A DNA stretch of 64,000 nt from JANSWY01 sp965243755 (lineage in GTDB: Bacteria > Bacteroidota > Bacteroidia > Cytophagales > Cyclobacteriaceae). This document shows, piece by piece, positions 39,013-47,938 of this stretch. Position numbers and translations under genes: made by a program. The stretch spans positions 1 through 64,000 of the forward strand of contig CBDEVW010000002.1 in assembly GCA_965243755.1 (NCBI GenBank). Reading direction: 5' to 3'. Positions within the stretch are counted from its first letter, which is position 1; each line of letters starts with the position of its first letter. The notes beneath the pieces were generated by a model. It was not told where the DNA came from. It worked only from the letters and a program-made list of their open reading frames with translations, and did no database searches.

Positions 39013-39770
39013 AACATGGGAAAATTCAAATTATTTACTTTCTCAGGATAAGAGATGGAATAATAATTCATTCCAAATTCTCCAAGTAACAACAGGTGGC
39101 TATTGATTCTATATTGATAGAGTAGTTTCAGGTTGATTGCATGCCATTCATTAAAAATGAGATTCCATTTCCCGTATCGAATCAAATCCAATTTTTTTCC
39201 ATTATGCAGATCGTCGAGAAAACCTTCATCAAGTGTAAGCCCTGGTTTTCTGTGTAAATAACCAATTAATGGTAGGGATACCTGGGGTAGAAGGAAGGAT
39301 TTTTCATTCAAAGCAATGGACCTGGTATAGTTTAGGCTGAGACTGTTCTCCACCTCCCAACCAAAGCCATCCAAAAAATTATATTCTCTGAAAAAGAAAT
39401 CCATTTTAAATGAACCACCAACATAATTTTTACCATTATTCCCAACGGATCTCAGCAGTTGATAATTGAGTACCACTTTAGACCAGGTTCTAAGCTGAGT
39501 ATTCATGTTTGTCTTTAAAGGATAATTATTAGTGATTATTGGAAGTATGAAACTGATTTCTACTCTCCGGATCCACTTTTTACTAATAAATAATCCGTTC
39601 AGCCCTATCGGCGCTCCAAATCCCTGATAACTCAGCGGAGAAGCAGCAAGATCTGTATTCTTTATGATGTCTATCCCTCCGCCAACCCCAAAGGAGGAAA
39701 ATGTATCATCCGATTGACCAAAAACACTATATCCCACAAAAACTAACAGGATAAAAACTAAATTTTTCAT
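38988..39770 (-). CDS. predicted outer-membrane protein of unknown function
   Basis: 260 residues with a signal peptide (VFVGYSVFGQ). The rest alternates hydrophobic and polar residues and ends in FPMLWYLNYSF, which fits an outer-membrane barrel. No known family is recognised. It is translationally coupled to the S41 peptidase that follows, which suggests they work at the same envelope site. Confidence 0.7.
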   Translation of the reverse strand: MKNLVFILLVFVGYSVFGQSDDTFSSFGVGGGIDIIKNTDLAASPLSYQGFGAPIGLNGLFISKKWIRRVEISFILPIITNNYPLKTNMNTQLRTWSKVVLNYQLLRSVGNNGKNYVGGSFKMDFFFREYNFLDGFGWEVENSLSLNYTRSIALNEKSFLLPQVSLPLIGYLHRKPGLTLDEGFLDDLHNGKKLDLIRYGKWNLIFNEWHAINLKLLYQYRINSHLLLLGEFGMNYYSISYPEKVNNLNFPMLWYLNYSF

Positions 39771-39816
39771 CTGACAAATCAGATTTAGAGGGCTACTAGT
39801 TGATAAAAGCTGGTGA

Positions 39817-39849
39817 CAAATCTACTTACAATCTTCGATGCGGGCAAAA
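39817..39849 (-). promoter_or_regulatory. Bacteroidota-type promoter of the barrel/S41 operon
   Basis: On the minus strand TTTTG (39849-39845), a 20-base spacer and TAGATTTG (39824-39817) match the consensus in both parts. The leader to the ATG at 39770 is about 40 bases. Confidence 0.6.
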
Positions 39850-40007
39850 GACTATTTTGTTTGGATACAATTAGTAAGCACCCTGTTTTGTAGCTCTTTA
39901 TAATTGAATGGTCTTCGTTGATATGTATATATCCATCGATATTCAATAAATCTGACAAAAGGAAGCAACCAGGATCACTTCCTTTTCAAATTTATTAATA
40001 ATGTATT

Positions 40008-40883
40008 TTATTCTACCACCACCCTTTGTGTTTGACTACCATCAGGTGTAGAGATCTTGTATAAATATTGAGCTTTTGGTAATTCCCCGAGATTCAGATT
40101 CAGTTGTTGTTTCCCTTTAGAAAGTTCATTATTGAATAATGTTTTAATGTAATTCCCCTGATTGTCATATAAATCGACTTTTACATTCCCGCCTTTTTGT
40201 AAAATCAACTCGAGGGTCTGGGCATGCTGTGCAGGATTTGGATAAAGTCTGGATTCCCTGAATTCATCCCCTGGTAATTGTGGGTTTTCGGGGTCCATTA
40301 GTAAAAACCTTACCGGAGAGGCCCAGTCATGAAGTTTATGATGTGCGTGAGCTCCATGGAAATTCCCTCCATGCCCATGTGGACCTTTTCTTCTATGAGG
40401 TCCTTCGGTCCCTACTGTTGCTTTAATATCTGCTTTCCAAACAGCTATTTCCGGTTCTAAGGACTCATGAAGTGCCTGGAAGTACTCCTCATGGGCATCA
40501 ATAATTTCATAAGCAGCAGTTTCTATTTGCCTGAGTTCCTTTTTGCGTGCATAGATCTTTGCCCTATCCTCTGCTGTTAGTTGAGGTCTTTCTCCAGATC
40601 CTCCTGTTTTTCTTTCTTTTCTGAATGCCCTGCCTTCGGCCCTAAACACCTCCATCCGTTCTCTCAACTCGGCCACCTTTTGCTTCTCTTCATAAGAGAG
40701 CTCCTCATCAAACTGCAGTCGTCTGTCAGCCATTACAGGTAATATATTTTCCTCTACGTAAGCCCTGACCTGCCTATGTTTCTCGTTTCTGGTCGGGTCT
40801 TGTGCAAAACTCGAAACTGCAATGCCTACCGCAAACAGCAATGATCCAATTAATATTAGTTTCCTTTTCATTTTAGTATTCAT
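40008..40883 (-). CDS. histidine-rich secreted protein with type IX sorting domain
   Basis: 291 residues from the ATG at 40883. Signal peptide ending VSSFAQ. The first half is helical and highly charged (EELSYEEKQKVAELRERMEV, LTAEDRAKIYARKKELRQIE), resembling Spy/CpxP-like periplasmic proteins. A His/Gly-rich stretch (GPHGHGGNFHGAHAHHKLH) could bind metal. The last 80 residues are a type A C-terminal sorting domain (SRLYPNPAQHAQTLEL, GNVKVDLYDNQGNYIKTLF), so the protein is exported by the type IX system. 113 bases downstream of the LytTR response regulator and in the same direction. Confidence 0.8.
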   Translation of the reverse strand: MNTKMKRKLILIGSLLFAVGIAVSSFAQDPTRNEKHRQVRAYVEENILPVMADRRLQFDEELSYEEKQKVAELRERMEVFRAEGRAFRKERKTGGSGERPQLTAEDRAKIYARKKELRQIETAAYEIIDAHEEYFQALHESLEPEIAVWKADIKATVGTEGPHRRKGPHGHGGNFHGAHAHHKLHDWASPVRFLLMDPENPQLPGDEFRESRLYPNPAQHAQTLELILQKGGNVKVDLYDNQGNYIKTLFNNELSKGKQQLNLNLGELPKAQYLYKISTPDGSQTQRVVVE

Positions 40884-40996
40884 TATGTAAAACATCCTTT
40901 TTTGATGAATTTCACGATGATACTGGACAAGAGGAATAATTACTTGACTGAGGCTCCAAATCACCCATTGAAATGACTAAATGAAGGAGTGAATTT

Positions 40997-41755
40997 TTAA
41001 GTGGTTTGTAACCAGTTTTTGAATTCCCGGGCCTTGGCTTTGCTGATAATGACTTCAAATGGAAGATGGTGAGAAGTATGGACCAATAACCTGCTATTGA
41101 AGTAGGGTTCAATTCCTGCAACACATTGATCTCGAATAATCAGCTGCCGATTGGCACGGTAGAATAACTTTGAGTCCAAAGAATTCTCCAGATCATCCAG
41201 GTTCTGATCCAGGAAGTAGGTCTCATTTTGTAATGTAAGCCCCTTTACCAGACCATTTTCAATATAAAAATATCCAAACTGATCCACAGGAACCGGGATC
41301 AGTTTTTGTTTGTGGTGGACCAATAGGTTTTTCAGACTGACTCTATCTTCTTTCTGAAATAAGGAGATTAGCTCAGACAGCTGAATTGATTGCTCTTTAT
41401 TAGTCTTCTTCTGAAATTTTAAAATGGCCTCATTCAGTTCTTTTTCCTGAATTGGCTTCAACAAATAATCAACGCTATTGACTTTGAAGGCATCAATAGC
41501 ATACTGATCATAGGCAGTAGTAAAGATGATGGGTACGTCCAGGTCAATATGTTTAAAAATCTCAAAACAAGATCCGTCTGCCAGGTGAATGTCCATGAAT
41601 ATTAAACTGATATCGGTTTCCTCCCAATTGAAACTAACAACTTCCTTAATGGACTGCAAGTTGGTATATACATTAAAACCCGGCGCTATTTGATTTAACA
41701 GTTGTATTAATCTGTTAGCAGCTCGTTCCTCATCTTCTATGACCAATACGTTCAT
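40997..41755 (-). CDS. LytTR-family response regulator
   Basis: 252 residues. Receiver domain (about 1-120) with the acidic pocket EDEE near residues 7-10, phospho-acceptor Asp in ISLIFMDIHLADGS, and the conserved Lys in DYLLKPIQEKEL. C-terminal LytTR DNA-binding domain (about 150-250; YIENGLVKGLTLQNETYFLD, FYRANRQLIIRDQ). Such regulators bind pairs of short direct repeats about two helical turns apart. It is paired with the sensor kinase that ends 17 bases upstream. Confidence 0.95.
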   Translation of the reverse strand: MNVLVIEDEERAANRLIQLLNQIAPGFNVYTNLQSIKEVVSFNWEETDISLIFMDIHLADGSCFEIFKHIDLDVPIIFTTAYDQYAIDAFKVNSVDYLLKPIQEKELNEAILKFQKKTNKEQSIQLSELISLFQKEDRVSLKNLLVHHKQKLIPVPVDQFGYFYIENGLVKGLTLQNETYFLDQNLDDLENSLDSKLFYRANRQLIIRDQCVAGIEPYFNSRLLVHTSHHLPFEVIISKAKAREFKNWLQTT

Positions 41756-41772
41756 CCTTCTTAATTAAGCTT

Positions 41773-42807
41773 TTACAGTATTAGCGGAATACATACTTTG
41801 AAAACGTCATCCTTTTTTGTAATCACCACTTCCTCTCCACTGATGATCTCATATCGCTTCGTTAGGTTTAGTAAACCAGTTCCCTCCGTTACCTGTACAT
41901 CCACTTTCCCCTGAATTGGATTAGAAACTTCAATCATTCTTCCATCCTGTTGAATTTTAATTGTTAGTGGATTTTTCTTTGATATCTCATTGTGCTTAAC
42001 TGCATTTTCAATCAGTAACTGTATGGCTAGAGGCGGCACCTTCCAATTTTGTTTACTGACATCATCCAACTGCATCTCAACGAAAAGGTTAGCGTATCTC
42101 ATTTGCAACAAATACACATAATTATTCACGAAACTAATCTCCTGATCCAGGGATATCAATTGGGCACTACTGTGTGTTAACATATACCGAAAGACCTCCG
42201 ATAACTTATTTACAAAGCCTGTGGCCAGTTTCTTGTCCTCCTCAATCAACTCCAACAAGGTACTGAGGCTATTGAATAAAAAATGAGGGTCCAACTGGTT
42301 CTTTAGCGCATTGTATTGATTCCTTAAGCTTTCAGTTTTCAGTTGCTGGTTTTCCAGGGCTACTTCCTGGTTTTTGATAAGTAGCTCAATCAACCTGCTG
42401 ACGAGCATAACAATCGCTACCAAAGACAGTCCGCTGATCCCGGCGGCATGTCTTAGAAAGAAATGCATTCCTCTTCGTGGATGATGTATATCCAATTCAA
42501 ATAAGAGCCTTGAGACAATGAATGCAATCGCCAGGTTAATAATTAAGGTGACTGGCCAGAATCGCATCAAGTGACCGAGTCCTGGCAGGCGTAGGTATTT
42601 CCACCTTATGTTGAATTGAAAAAGGATCAGCGCCAACAGGAAATGGGCAGAAAACCGATAGAAGAAATGGAAGAACTTCCTCCATTCCTGATGATTGTCT
42701 GTGAAGCCGCGGTTCAATGCAATGATAAAACCAGGCAGGTCCAGAAAGAGACCTATCAAGAGAGAAGACAGCAGTACAATGCGAAAGTACTTACCCATTT
42801 TAGCCAC
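41773..42807 (-). CDS. LytS/YehU-type sensor histidine kinase
   Basis: 344 residues. Four predicted membrane helices in the first 140 residues, a short coiled coil (NQEVALENQQLKTES), then the His_kinase domain of the LytS type with the phospho-accepting His in NQLDPHFLFNSLSTLLE and a short ATPase domain (LAIQLLIENAVKHNEIS, GTGLLNLTKRYEI). It acts with the LytTR regulator encoded next. No extracellular sensor domain is visible, so it likely senses within the membrane. Confidence 0.94.
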   Translation of the reverse strand: MAKMGKYFRIVLLSSLLIGLFLDLPGFIIALNRGFTDNHQEWRKFFHFFYRFSAHFLLALILFQFNIRWKYLRLPGLGHLMRFWPVTLIINLAIAFIVSRLLFELDIHHPRRGMHFFLRHAAGISGLSLVAIVMLVSRLIELLIKNQEVALENQQLKTESLRNQYNALKNQLDPHFLFNSLSTLLELIEEDKKLATGFVNKLSEVFRYMLTHSSAQLISLDQEISFVNNYVYLLQMRYANLFVEMQLDDVSKQNWKVPPLAIQLLIENAVKHNEISKKNPLTIKIQQDGRMIEVSNPIQGKVDVQVTEGTGLLNLTKRYEIISGEEVVITKKDDVFKVCIPLIL

Positions 42808-43350
42808 AGCAGCAATTTCCGGAAAATTAAAAGGATTACAAACAAAAGTTTACCTGAGGCTGCCAAATCTCCAGGTGGATTGTCTAATAATCAAACTTAA
42901 TTCTCCTGTTCAGTACGCTTTATTGTTAAGGTAAGAGGCGATCAGTCAACCACAATGAGACAATAGTCCCACACAAAAAACACATCAATAATTTCTCAAC
43001 GCCTTAGGAACCATGGAGAAAAGTAGAATATTCATTAATATGCATGATCCCAAATCACCTCAATTGGGAATTCACACTTAGCTATAAAGTATGAGACCTG
43101 GTACGCTTCCCTTCATTTGGAATGGCTGCCATCCTATTATGTTAACCAATTAGTAAGACTGTAGATGGTTGGAACAACACAGTCTGCAAATTTTTATTGG
43201 CAATATCCTGATCAAGCAAGCCGCTGACCGGGCTGTAGGTGTGCATTAGCTAGCGCATTCTTATATGGCTCAATTGATCAGTTGGGACACCCAAATTGAT
43301 CAGGTTAATCAGAAGAGTAACATAATAACCAAATCAATAAATGTAATCTT
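42808..43350. other. 543-base divergent control region
   Basis: No gene is visible between the divergent sensor kinase and GH16 genes. Near the GH16 end a 10-bp direct repeat (AATTGATCAG) occurs at 43272-43281 and 43294-43303 (listed separately). No clear TAnnTTTG element was found on the plus strand. Confidence 0.5.
43278..43308 (+). promoter_or_regulatory. candidate LytTR-regulator binding site upstream of GH16 gene
   Basis: Two direct copies, TCAGTTGGG (43278-43286) and TCAGGTTAA (43300-43308), have a 22-base period and a 13-base spacer. The first fits the published LytTR consensus [TA][AC][CA]GTTN[AG][TG] at all positions, the second at seven of nine. Both are preceded by AATTGA. They lie 43 bases before the GH16 ATG, and a LytTR regulator is encoded next door. 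The assignment is an inference. Confidence 0.4.
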
Positions 43351-45045
43351 ATGGAAAACCTAAACCTACGTAACATCATCAAGCCGTTGTGTGTTAGTGT
43401 GCTAATGCTTCTGGCTTGCTCTTTGAATGCGCAAAACTGGAACCTTGTCTGGTCCGATGAATTTAATGGAAGCATTGGGCCCGACTGGGTATTTGAAATC
43501 GGTACCGGCAGCAATGGCTGGGGAAACAATGAACTTCAGTACTACAGACAGCAAAACGCTTCTATTGAAAACGGGCAGCTGGTAATCACTGCAAGACAGG
43601 AAAATTTTGGGGGTATGTCCTACACCTCCGCACGAATGAAAACTCAGGGTAGAAAGTCCTGGAAGTATGGCAGAATCGAAGCACGCATTGCCATGCCTTC
43701 ATTTATGGGCGTGTGGCCAGCTTTCTGGATGTTGGGAGACAATATTTCCACTATAGGCTGGCCTGCATGTGGAGAAATTGATGTCATGGAACATGTCAAT
43801 ACGGAAAACGCAACGCACGGAACTATTCACTGGCAGGACCACAATGGCAATTATGCCAACTACGGAGGAAGTACTCCGACGAATGTTACCAGCTACCATG
43901 TTTATGCCATCGAGTGGGATGCCAACAGCATTAAATGGTTTCTGGATGGCAACCAATTCCATGAAGCGAGCATCGCAGGAGGCGTCAACGGAACCAGCGA
44001 ATTTCATGAAAACTTTTTCATCCTTTTAAACATGGCCATCGGTGGCAACTGGCCAGGGTTCAACATCGACAATGGCGCCTTCCCGGCAAAAATGTATGTG
44101 GACTATGTACGTGTATATCAAAGTGGTTCTGGAAATAATGGAGTAGCTACGCTCTATCAGCACTGCAATTATAGTGGTTATTCTGCCTCGTTAAATGTTG
44201 GTAGCTACACCCTCGGTCAATTGCAGGCTTTGGGGATTCAAAATGATGACATTTCATCCCTCCAAATCCAACCTGGCTACCAAATCACCATGTACCAGCA
44301 TGACAACTTTACTGGAAACTCACTGGTGAAAACAGGGGATGACAATTGCCTGGTGAATGATGGGTTCAATGATGACATCAGTTCGGTAATAGTATCTACA
44401 GTTTCATCTGGCTGGTCCACACAAATTGAAGCGGAGAACTGGGTCGTACAATCAGGTACTCAAACAGAACCATGTTCTGAAGGAGGACAGAATGTAGGGT
44501 GGATAGATGCCAACGACTGGATGGTTTGGGATGTCAACATTCCTTCAAGTGGTACTTATAATGTAGAATATCGGGTTGCCAGCCTCAATGGTGGAGGTCA
44601 GCTGCAGTTGGAGCAGGCAGGAGGAAGTCCTGTTTTCGGCAGTCTGGGAGTACCTGGTACCGGTGGGTGGCAAAACTGGACATCCATTTCACACAATGTG
44701 AACCTAAACGGTGGTCAACAGCAAATTGCAATTAAGGCCTTGTCAGGGGGGTGGAACCTGAACTGGTTAAAAATCAGTAGTACAGGTGGAGCCAGAGTAG
44801 CCAACGAAATTTATCAGCCAGAAACTCAAAATGTGGTCAGCATTTATCCTAATCCAGCCAAAAATTTGCTGAAAGTAAGTGGGCTGGCAGCAAACTCGAA
44901 CTTCAGCATCTATGACTTAAGTGGCAAATCAATTGGGGAAGGCAAGTTATCAGGTTCATTTCAAATTGACCTTTCAGCTTTCGACAAAGGTACGTACGTG
45001 ATCAGATTCGATGAAGGTCATGTGTTCCGTTTTGTCAAACAATAA
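43351..45045 (+). CDS. GH16 beta-1,3-glucanase (laminarinase) with crystallin, CBM6 and type IX sorting domains
   Basis: Secreted endo-beta-1,3-glucanase, 564 residues. Signal peptide 1-27; GH16 catalytic domain about 29-255 with E-x-D-x-x-E in GEIDVMEHVN (E142 nucleophile, E147 acid/base), beta/gamma-crystallin-like domain 266-348, CBM6 carbohydrate-binding domain 355-476 (IEAENWVVQSGT), and type A sorting domain 495-564 (VSIYPNPAKNLLKVSG). The protein would be exported through the type IX system encoded at 3-9 kb and cleave laminarin or fungal/algal beta-glucan. It pairs with the GH64 gene downstream, with which it shares its last 300 residues almost unchanged. Confidence 0.95.
   Translation: MENLNLRNIIKPLCVSVLMLLACSLNAQNWNLVWSDEFNGSIGPDWVFEIGTGSNGWGNNELQYYRQQNASIENGQLVITARQENFGGMSYTSARMKTQGRKSWKYGRIEARIAMPSFMGVWPAFWMLGDNISTIGWPACGEIDVMEHVNTENATHGTIHWQDHNGNYANYGGSTPTNVTSYHVYAIEWDANSIKWFLDGNQFHEASIAGGVNGTSEFHENFFILLNMAIGGNWPGFNIDNGAFPAKMYVDYVRVYQSGSGNNGVATLYQHCNYSGYSASLNVGSYTLGQLQALGIQNDDISSLQIQPGYQITMYQHDNFTGNSLVKTGDDNCLVNDGFNDDISSVIVSTVSSGWSTQIEAENWVVQSGTQTEPCSEGGQNVGWIDANDWMVWDVNIPSSGTYNVEYRVASLNGGGQLQLEQAGGSPVFGSLGVPGTGGWQNWTSISHNVNLNGGQQQIAIKALSGGWNLNWLKISSTGGARVANEIYQPETQNVVSIYPNPAKNLLKVSGLAANSNFSIYDLSGKSIGEGKLSGSFQIDLSAFDKGTYVIRFDEGHVFRFVKQ
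44144..45045 (+). repeat. 3' module shared with the GH64 gene (copy 1)
   Basis: This stretch encodes the crystallin-CBM6-sorting module and is repeated at 46350-47248. Identity is high at protein level and long exact DNA matches occur in the CBM6 part (for example around 44490-44520 versus 46697-46727), which indicates a recent duplication or gene conversion. Confidence 0.8.
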
Positions 45046-45069
45046 CCTACCAGACTAACCAATAAAAAG

Positions 45070-45092
45070 GGCTGCAAATGATGCAGCCTTTT
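45070..45092 (+). terminator. terminator or attenuator between GH16 and GH64 genes
   Basis: Stem GGCTGCA / TGCAGCC (7 bp, 5-base loop) flanked by A-run and T-run. It lies 24 bases after the GH16 stop and 24 bases before the GH64 ATG, so the downstream gene is either read through or has its own promoter. Confidence 0.65.
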
Positions 45093-45115
45093 CTTAACCT
45101 AAACCTATATAAAAA

Positions 45116-47248
45116 ATGAATTTTAATACGATATCATTTAGCAACAGAAACGTATTCTGGATGCTCGGAGTTTGTTTGCTCCTGTCTATATCAACCCTTG
45201 CTCAAACTTTACCCTATGAAATTCAAAACAATTCCGATTTCACTGATGACCAGATATATGTTGCGATCGTCGGAATAACTGATGGTCATGTGTGGGTAGA
45301 TCCCTCCAATGGCCAGGTTCACCCAATGAGTACAGCGGATAATACAGTTCAGGGACCGGTAATTGATGGTAACATGGGACCAGGTGGAGATGGTAAATAT
45401 GCGCACTGTTTTCGAAGACTCAGCGAGATTCCAAACAAGACAGTAAACATCCCAAAAATTGCGGGGTGCCGGATTATGATCTCCTTTGAAAGCCAATTGT
45501 ACCTTTATTTCTTTGGCCATTCCGGATCACCAAGTGGATATGCAGCTCCTAACCTTACAAATCCAACTGATCCCAACCAGGGTATCAAATTTGAATTGAT
45601 CGAACTTACCTTTAATGATTTTGGATTATGGTGCAATACTTCCCGTGTTGATTCCTATCAATATCCAATGGGTCTTGAAGTCTGGGGAAATGGGTTCTAC
45701 AAGCGAGTTGGGGAGCTTAAAACTCATCAGGAAATTCTGAATCAGTGGCAAGCTACTGCTCCATCTGAATTTCAGGGACTCCTGGACAATTCCCAGGGAA
45801 TCATTCACTTTCCTACCAAATCCTCATCTTTTCCCTCCAATTTTATGCAATCTTATATTGATGCCATTTGGTCCAAGTATTCCAGCCAGCAACTGGTATT
45901 TAACTCTGGCCAGGCGGGTATCTGGAGAGGAAGCGTGCAGGGTAACCAATTTGTATTTACCAGAGATGGCGATGGACAAGTTGCCACCATTCCTGGAAAA
46001 CCCACCACTTTGGAGGCAATGGAAGGTAGTGGCGTGATGGCCTCAGGAGCACAGTGGGACCTGGTAGTACAGGCTCAAATGGTAGCCGCAATCACCAGAC
46101 ATGCTGTGGACCTTAATGTCCCATCGGGTGTACTGCAGGATTTTGGAAACACCAGCACCTACTACCAAACCTGGCCATACAACTGGTATGCTAAGTTCCT
46201 TCATCAATTAGACATAAGCCATGAAGGACAAACCTACGCTTTTGCTTACGATGATGTATTTGACCAGTCAGCCACCATACATACACCCAGTCCAAATAAT
46301 ATAAAAATCACTATCGGTGGATTTGCCGGAACCAGCCAACCGGGCGGGGTGGTCACTTTATATCAGCATTGTAATTATGGGGGCTATTCTGTAAGTCTAA
46401 ATCCAGGTAGCTACAATATGAATCAGCTTCAGGCTTTGGGAGTCAACAATGATGATATTTCATCCCTACAGATTCAGAATGGTTATGAAGTTACCATGTA
46501 CCAGCATTGGAATTTTACTGGTAACACCCTGGTAAAAACAGGAAATGATGATTGTCTGGTCAATGATGGCTTTAATGATGATATAAGTTCGCTGGTAATT
46601 TCGCAGGTTTCCTCAGGCTGGTCTACTCAGATTGAGGCCGAAAACTGGGCGATCCAGTCAGGCGTACAAACCGAACCATGTTCAGAAGGTGGGCAAAATG
46701 TAGGGTGGATAGATGCCAACGACTGGATTGTCTGGGATGTGAATATTCCGTCTTCTGGCACATACAATGTAGAATATCGGGTAGCAAGTCTCAATGGCGG
46801 GGGCCAGTTACAACTGGAACAAGCCGGTGGCAGCCCAGTATTTGGAACCCTGGGTGTGCCTGGCACAGGAGGATGGCAAAACTGGACCACCATATCTCAT
46901 CAGGTTTCCTTAAATGGTGGTGCCCAACAAATTGCCATCAAAGCACTTGCTGGTGGGTGGAACATCAACTGGCTTAAGATTTCAAGTTTAGGTGGCGCCA
47001 GAGTGGCAGATGAGTCTGGTGATCTTGAACCTGAGCATGTCAGCAGGTTATTTCCCAACCCTGCATCCAACTTCATCAAGGTGCATGGAATCGAGGAAGG
47101 ATCAGTATTTGGCATCTATGACCTTACCGGGAAAAGGGTGAAGACAGGCAAATTGAGACCTGACTTAAAAATTGATTTGTCAGATATTGATGTTGGTACT
47201 TACCTCATTCGCTTTGACAAGGGCTCATATCGCATTGTAAAGCAATAA
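45116..47248 (+). CDS. GH64 beta-1,3-glucanase with crystallin, CBM6 and type IX sorting domains
   Basis: Secreted beta-1,3-glucanase of 710 residues. Signal peptide ending ISTLAQ (about 30); GH64 catalytic domain about 32-405 with the thaumatin-like core. The likely catalytic pair is E163 (FELIELTF) and D179 (NTSRVDSYQYP), 16 residues apart as in characterised laminaripentaose-producing GH64 enzymes. The rest is a crystallin-like domain from about 412, a CBM6 domain and a type A sorting domain (SRLFPNPASNFIKVHG). GH64 enzymes release laminaripentaose, which complements the endo-acting GH16 enzyme encoded just upstream. Confidence 0.93.
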   Translation: MNFNTISFSNRNVFWMLGVCLLLSISTLAQTLPYEIQNNSDFTDDQIYVAIVGITDGHVWVDPSNGQVHPMSTADNTVQGPVIDGNMGPGGDGKYAHCFRRLSEIPNKTVNIPKIAGCRIMISFESQLYLYFFGHSGSPSGYAAPNLTNPTDPNQGIKFELIELTFNDFGLWCNTSRVDSYQYPMGLEVWGNGFYKRVGELKTHQEILNQWQATAPSEFQGLLDNSQGIIHFPTKSSSFPSNFMQSYIDAIWSKYSSQQLVFNSGQAGIWRGSVQGNQFVFTRDGDGQVATIPGKPTTLEAMEGSGVMASGAQWDLVVQAQMVAAITRHAVDLNVPSGVLQDFGNTSTYYQTWPYNWYAKFLHQLDISHEGQTYAFAYDDVFDQSATIHTPSPNNIKITIGGFAGTSQPGGVVTLYQHCNYGGYSVSLNPGSYNMNQLQALGVNNDDISSLQIQNGYEVTMYQHWNFTGNTLVKTGNDDCLVNDGFNDDISSLVISQVSSGWSTQIEAENWAIQSGVQTEPCSEGGQNVGWIDANDWIVWDVNIPSSGTYNVEYRVASLNGGGQLQLEQAGGSPVFGTLGVPGTGGWQNWTTISHQVSLNGGAQQIAIKALAGGWNINWLKISSLGGARVADESGDLEPEHVSRLFPNPASNFIKVHGIEEGSVFGIYDLTGKRVKTGKLRPDLKIDLSDIDVGTYLIRFDKGSYRIVKQ
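46350..47248 (+). repeat. 3' module shared with the GH16 gene (copy 2)
   Basis: Second copy of the crystallin-CBM6-sorting module found at 44144-45045. The two copies are collinear without large gaps; the sorting domain at the end is the most diverged part. Confidence 0.8.
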
Positions 47249-47267
47249 AGATTAATCACAAAGGATC

Positions 47268-47298
47268 AAAAGGATCTCCAATTCGGGGATCCTTTTTT
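47268..47298 (+). terminator. rho-independent terminator after GH64
   Basis: 12-bp stem AAAAGGATCTCC / GGGGATCCTTTT with one G-T pair and a 5-base loop, followed by a T-run (47293-47298). It is 19 bases after the GH64 stop. Confidence 0.85.
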
Positions 47299-47329
47299 GA
47301 TTTAGTATATTATAAAGTTAGTTTTAATC

Positions 47330-47818
47330 ATGCTCTCATTTGAAAAAAAGTCCATTAAACACCTTACATCACAATTCGCACAAAAAGGTAAAGTGGAATG
47401 GATTGGTATTCGTGAACTAAGGGGTGCTAATATGATGACTGTTACGAATGTAAAGGCGACTGCTGGCATTGGTCTATCTGGTGATCACTACAAAAGCAAA
47501 AATGGTAAACGACAGGTGACACTTATCCAAAAAGAGCACCTTGATGCAGTTGCTTCGATCCTGGGCCGATCTGACGTTGACCCGGAGCTTGTCAGAAGAA
47601 ACATTGTGGTCTCAGGGATTAACCTGCTTGCACTAAAAGGGAAGAATTTCTGGGTTGGGAACACCCTTTTAGAATATAGCGGAGAATGTCATCCCTGCTC
47701 CAGGATGGAAGAAAATCTTGGACCAGGAGGCTACAATGCCATGCGCGGACACGGTGGAATCACAGCCAGAATTCTGAAATCGGGGGAGATTCGATTAATG
47801 GATGAGGTGGGGGTTTGA
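47330..47818 (+). CDS. MOSC domain protein
   Basis: 162 residues. MOSC (molybdenum cofactor sulfurase C-terminal) fold: VEWIGIRELRG, GIGLSGDHYKSKNGKRQVTL, RRNIVVSGINLLAL and the conserved Cys in GECHPCSRMEENL, which can carry sulfur in this family. It is a stand-alone MOSC protein, probably cytoplasmic; its acceptor is not known. The TGA stop (47816-47818) falls inside the first unit of a heptamer repeat array, so the natural C-terminus may have been altered by the array. Confidence 0.9.
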   Translation: MLSFEKKSIKHLTSQFAQKGKVEWIGIRELRGANMMTVTNVKATAGIGLSGDHYKSKNGKRQVTLIQKEHLDAVASILGRSDVDPELVRRNIVVSGINLLALKGKNFWVGNTLLEYSGECHPCSRMEENLGPGGYNAMRGHGGITARILKSGEIRLMDEVGV

Positions 47819-47938
47819 GTTTAGAGTTTTGGGTTTAGAGTTTTGAGTTTTGGGTTTGGAGTTTTGGGTTTAGAGTTTTGAGTTTTGAATATTGAGTTTT
47901 GGGTTTGGAGTTTTGAGTTTTGGGGTTTGGGTTTAGCC
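47813..47938 (+). repeat. heptanucleotide tandem array, 18 units
   Basis: Eighteen consecutive 7-base units with consensus TTTTGRG and common variants TTTAGAG, TTTGGAG and GTTTGGG, with no break in phase from 47813 to 47938. Nearly all G and T on the plus strand. It begins inside the MOSC coding end and supplies its stop codon. Confidence 0.93.

Noticed and set aside
43351..47248. Polysaccharide utilisation locus of SusCD type
   Set aside because: No SusC/SusD pair is adjacent; the two glucanases stand with a LytTR system instead.
47813..47938. Telomere-like sequence (similar to plant TTTAGGG)
   Set aside because: The units are variable and internal to a circular-type bacterial context; resemblance is by chance of a G/T heptamer.
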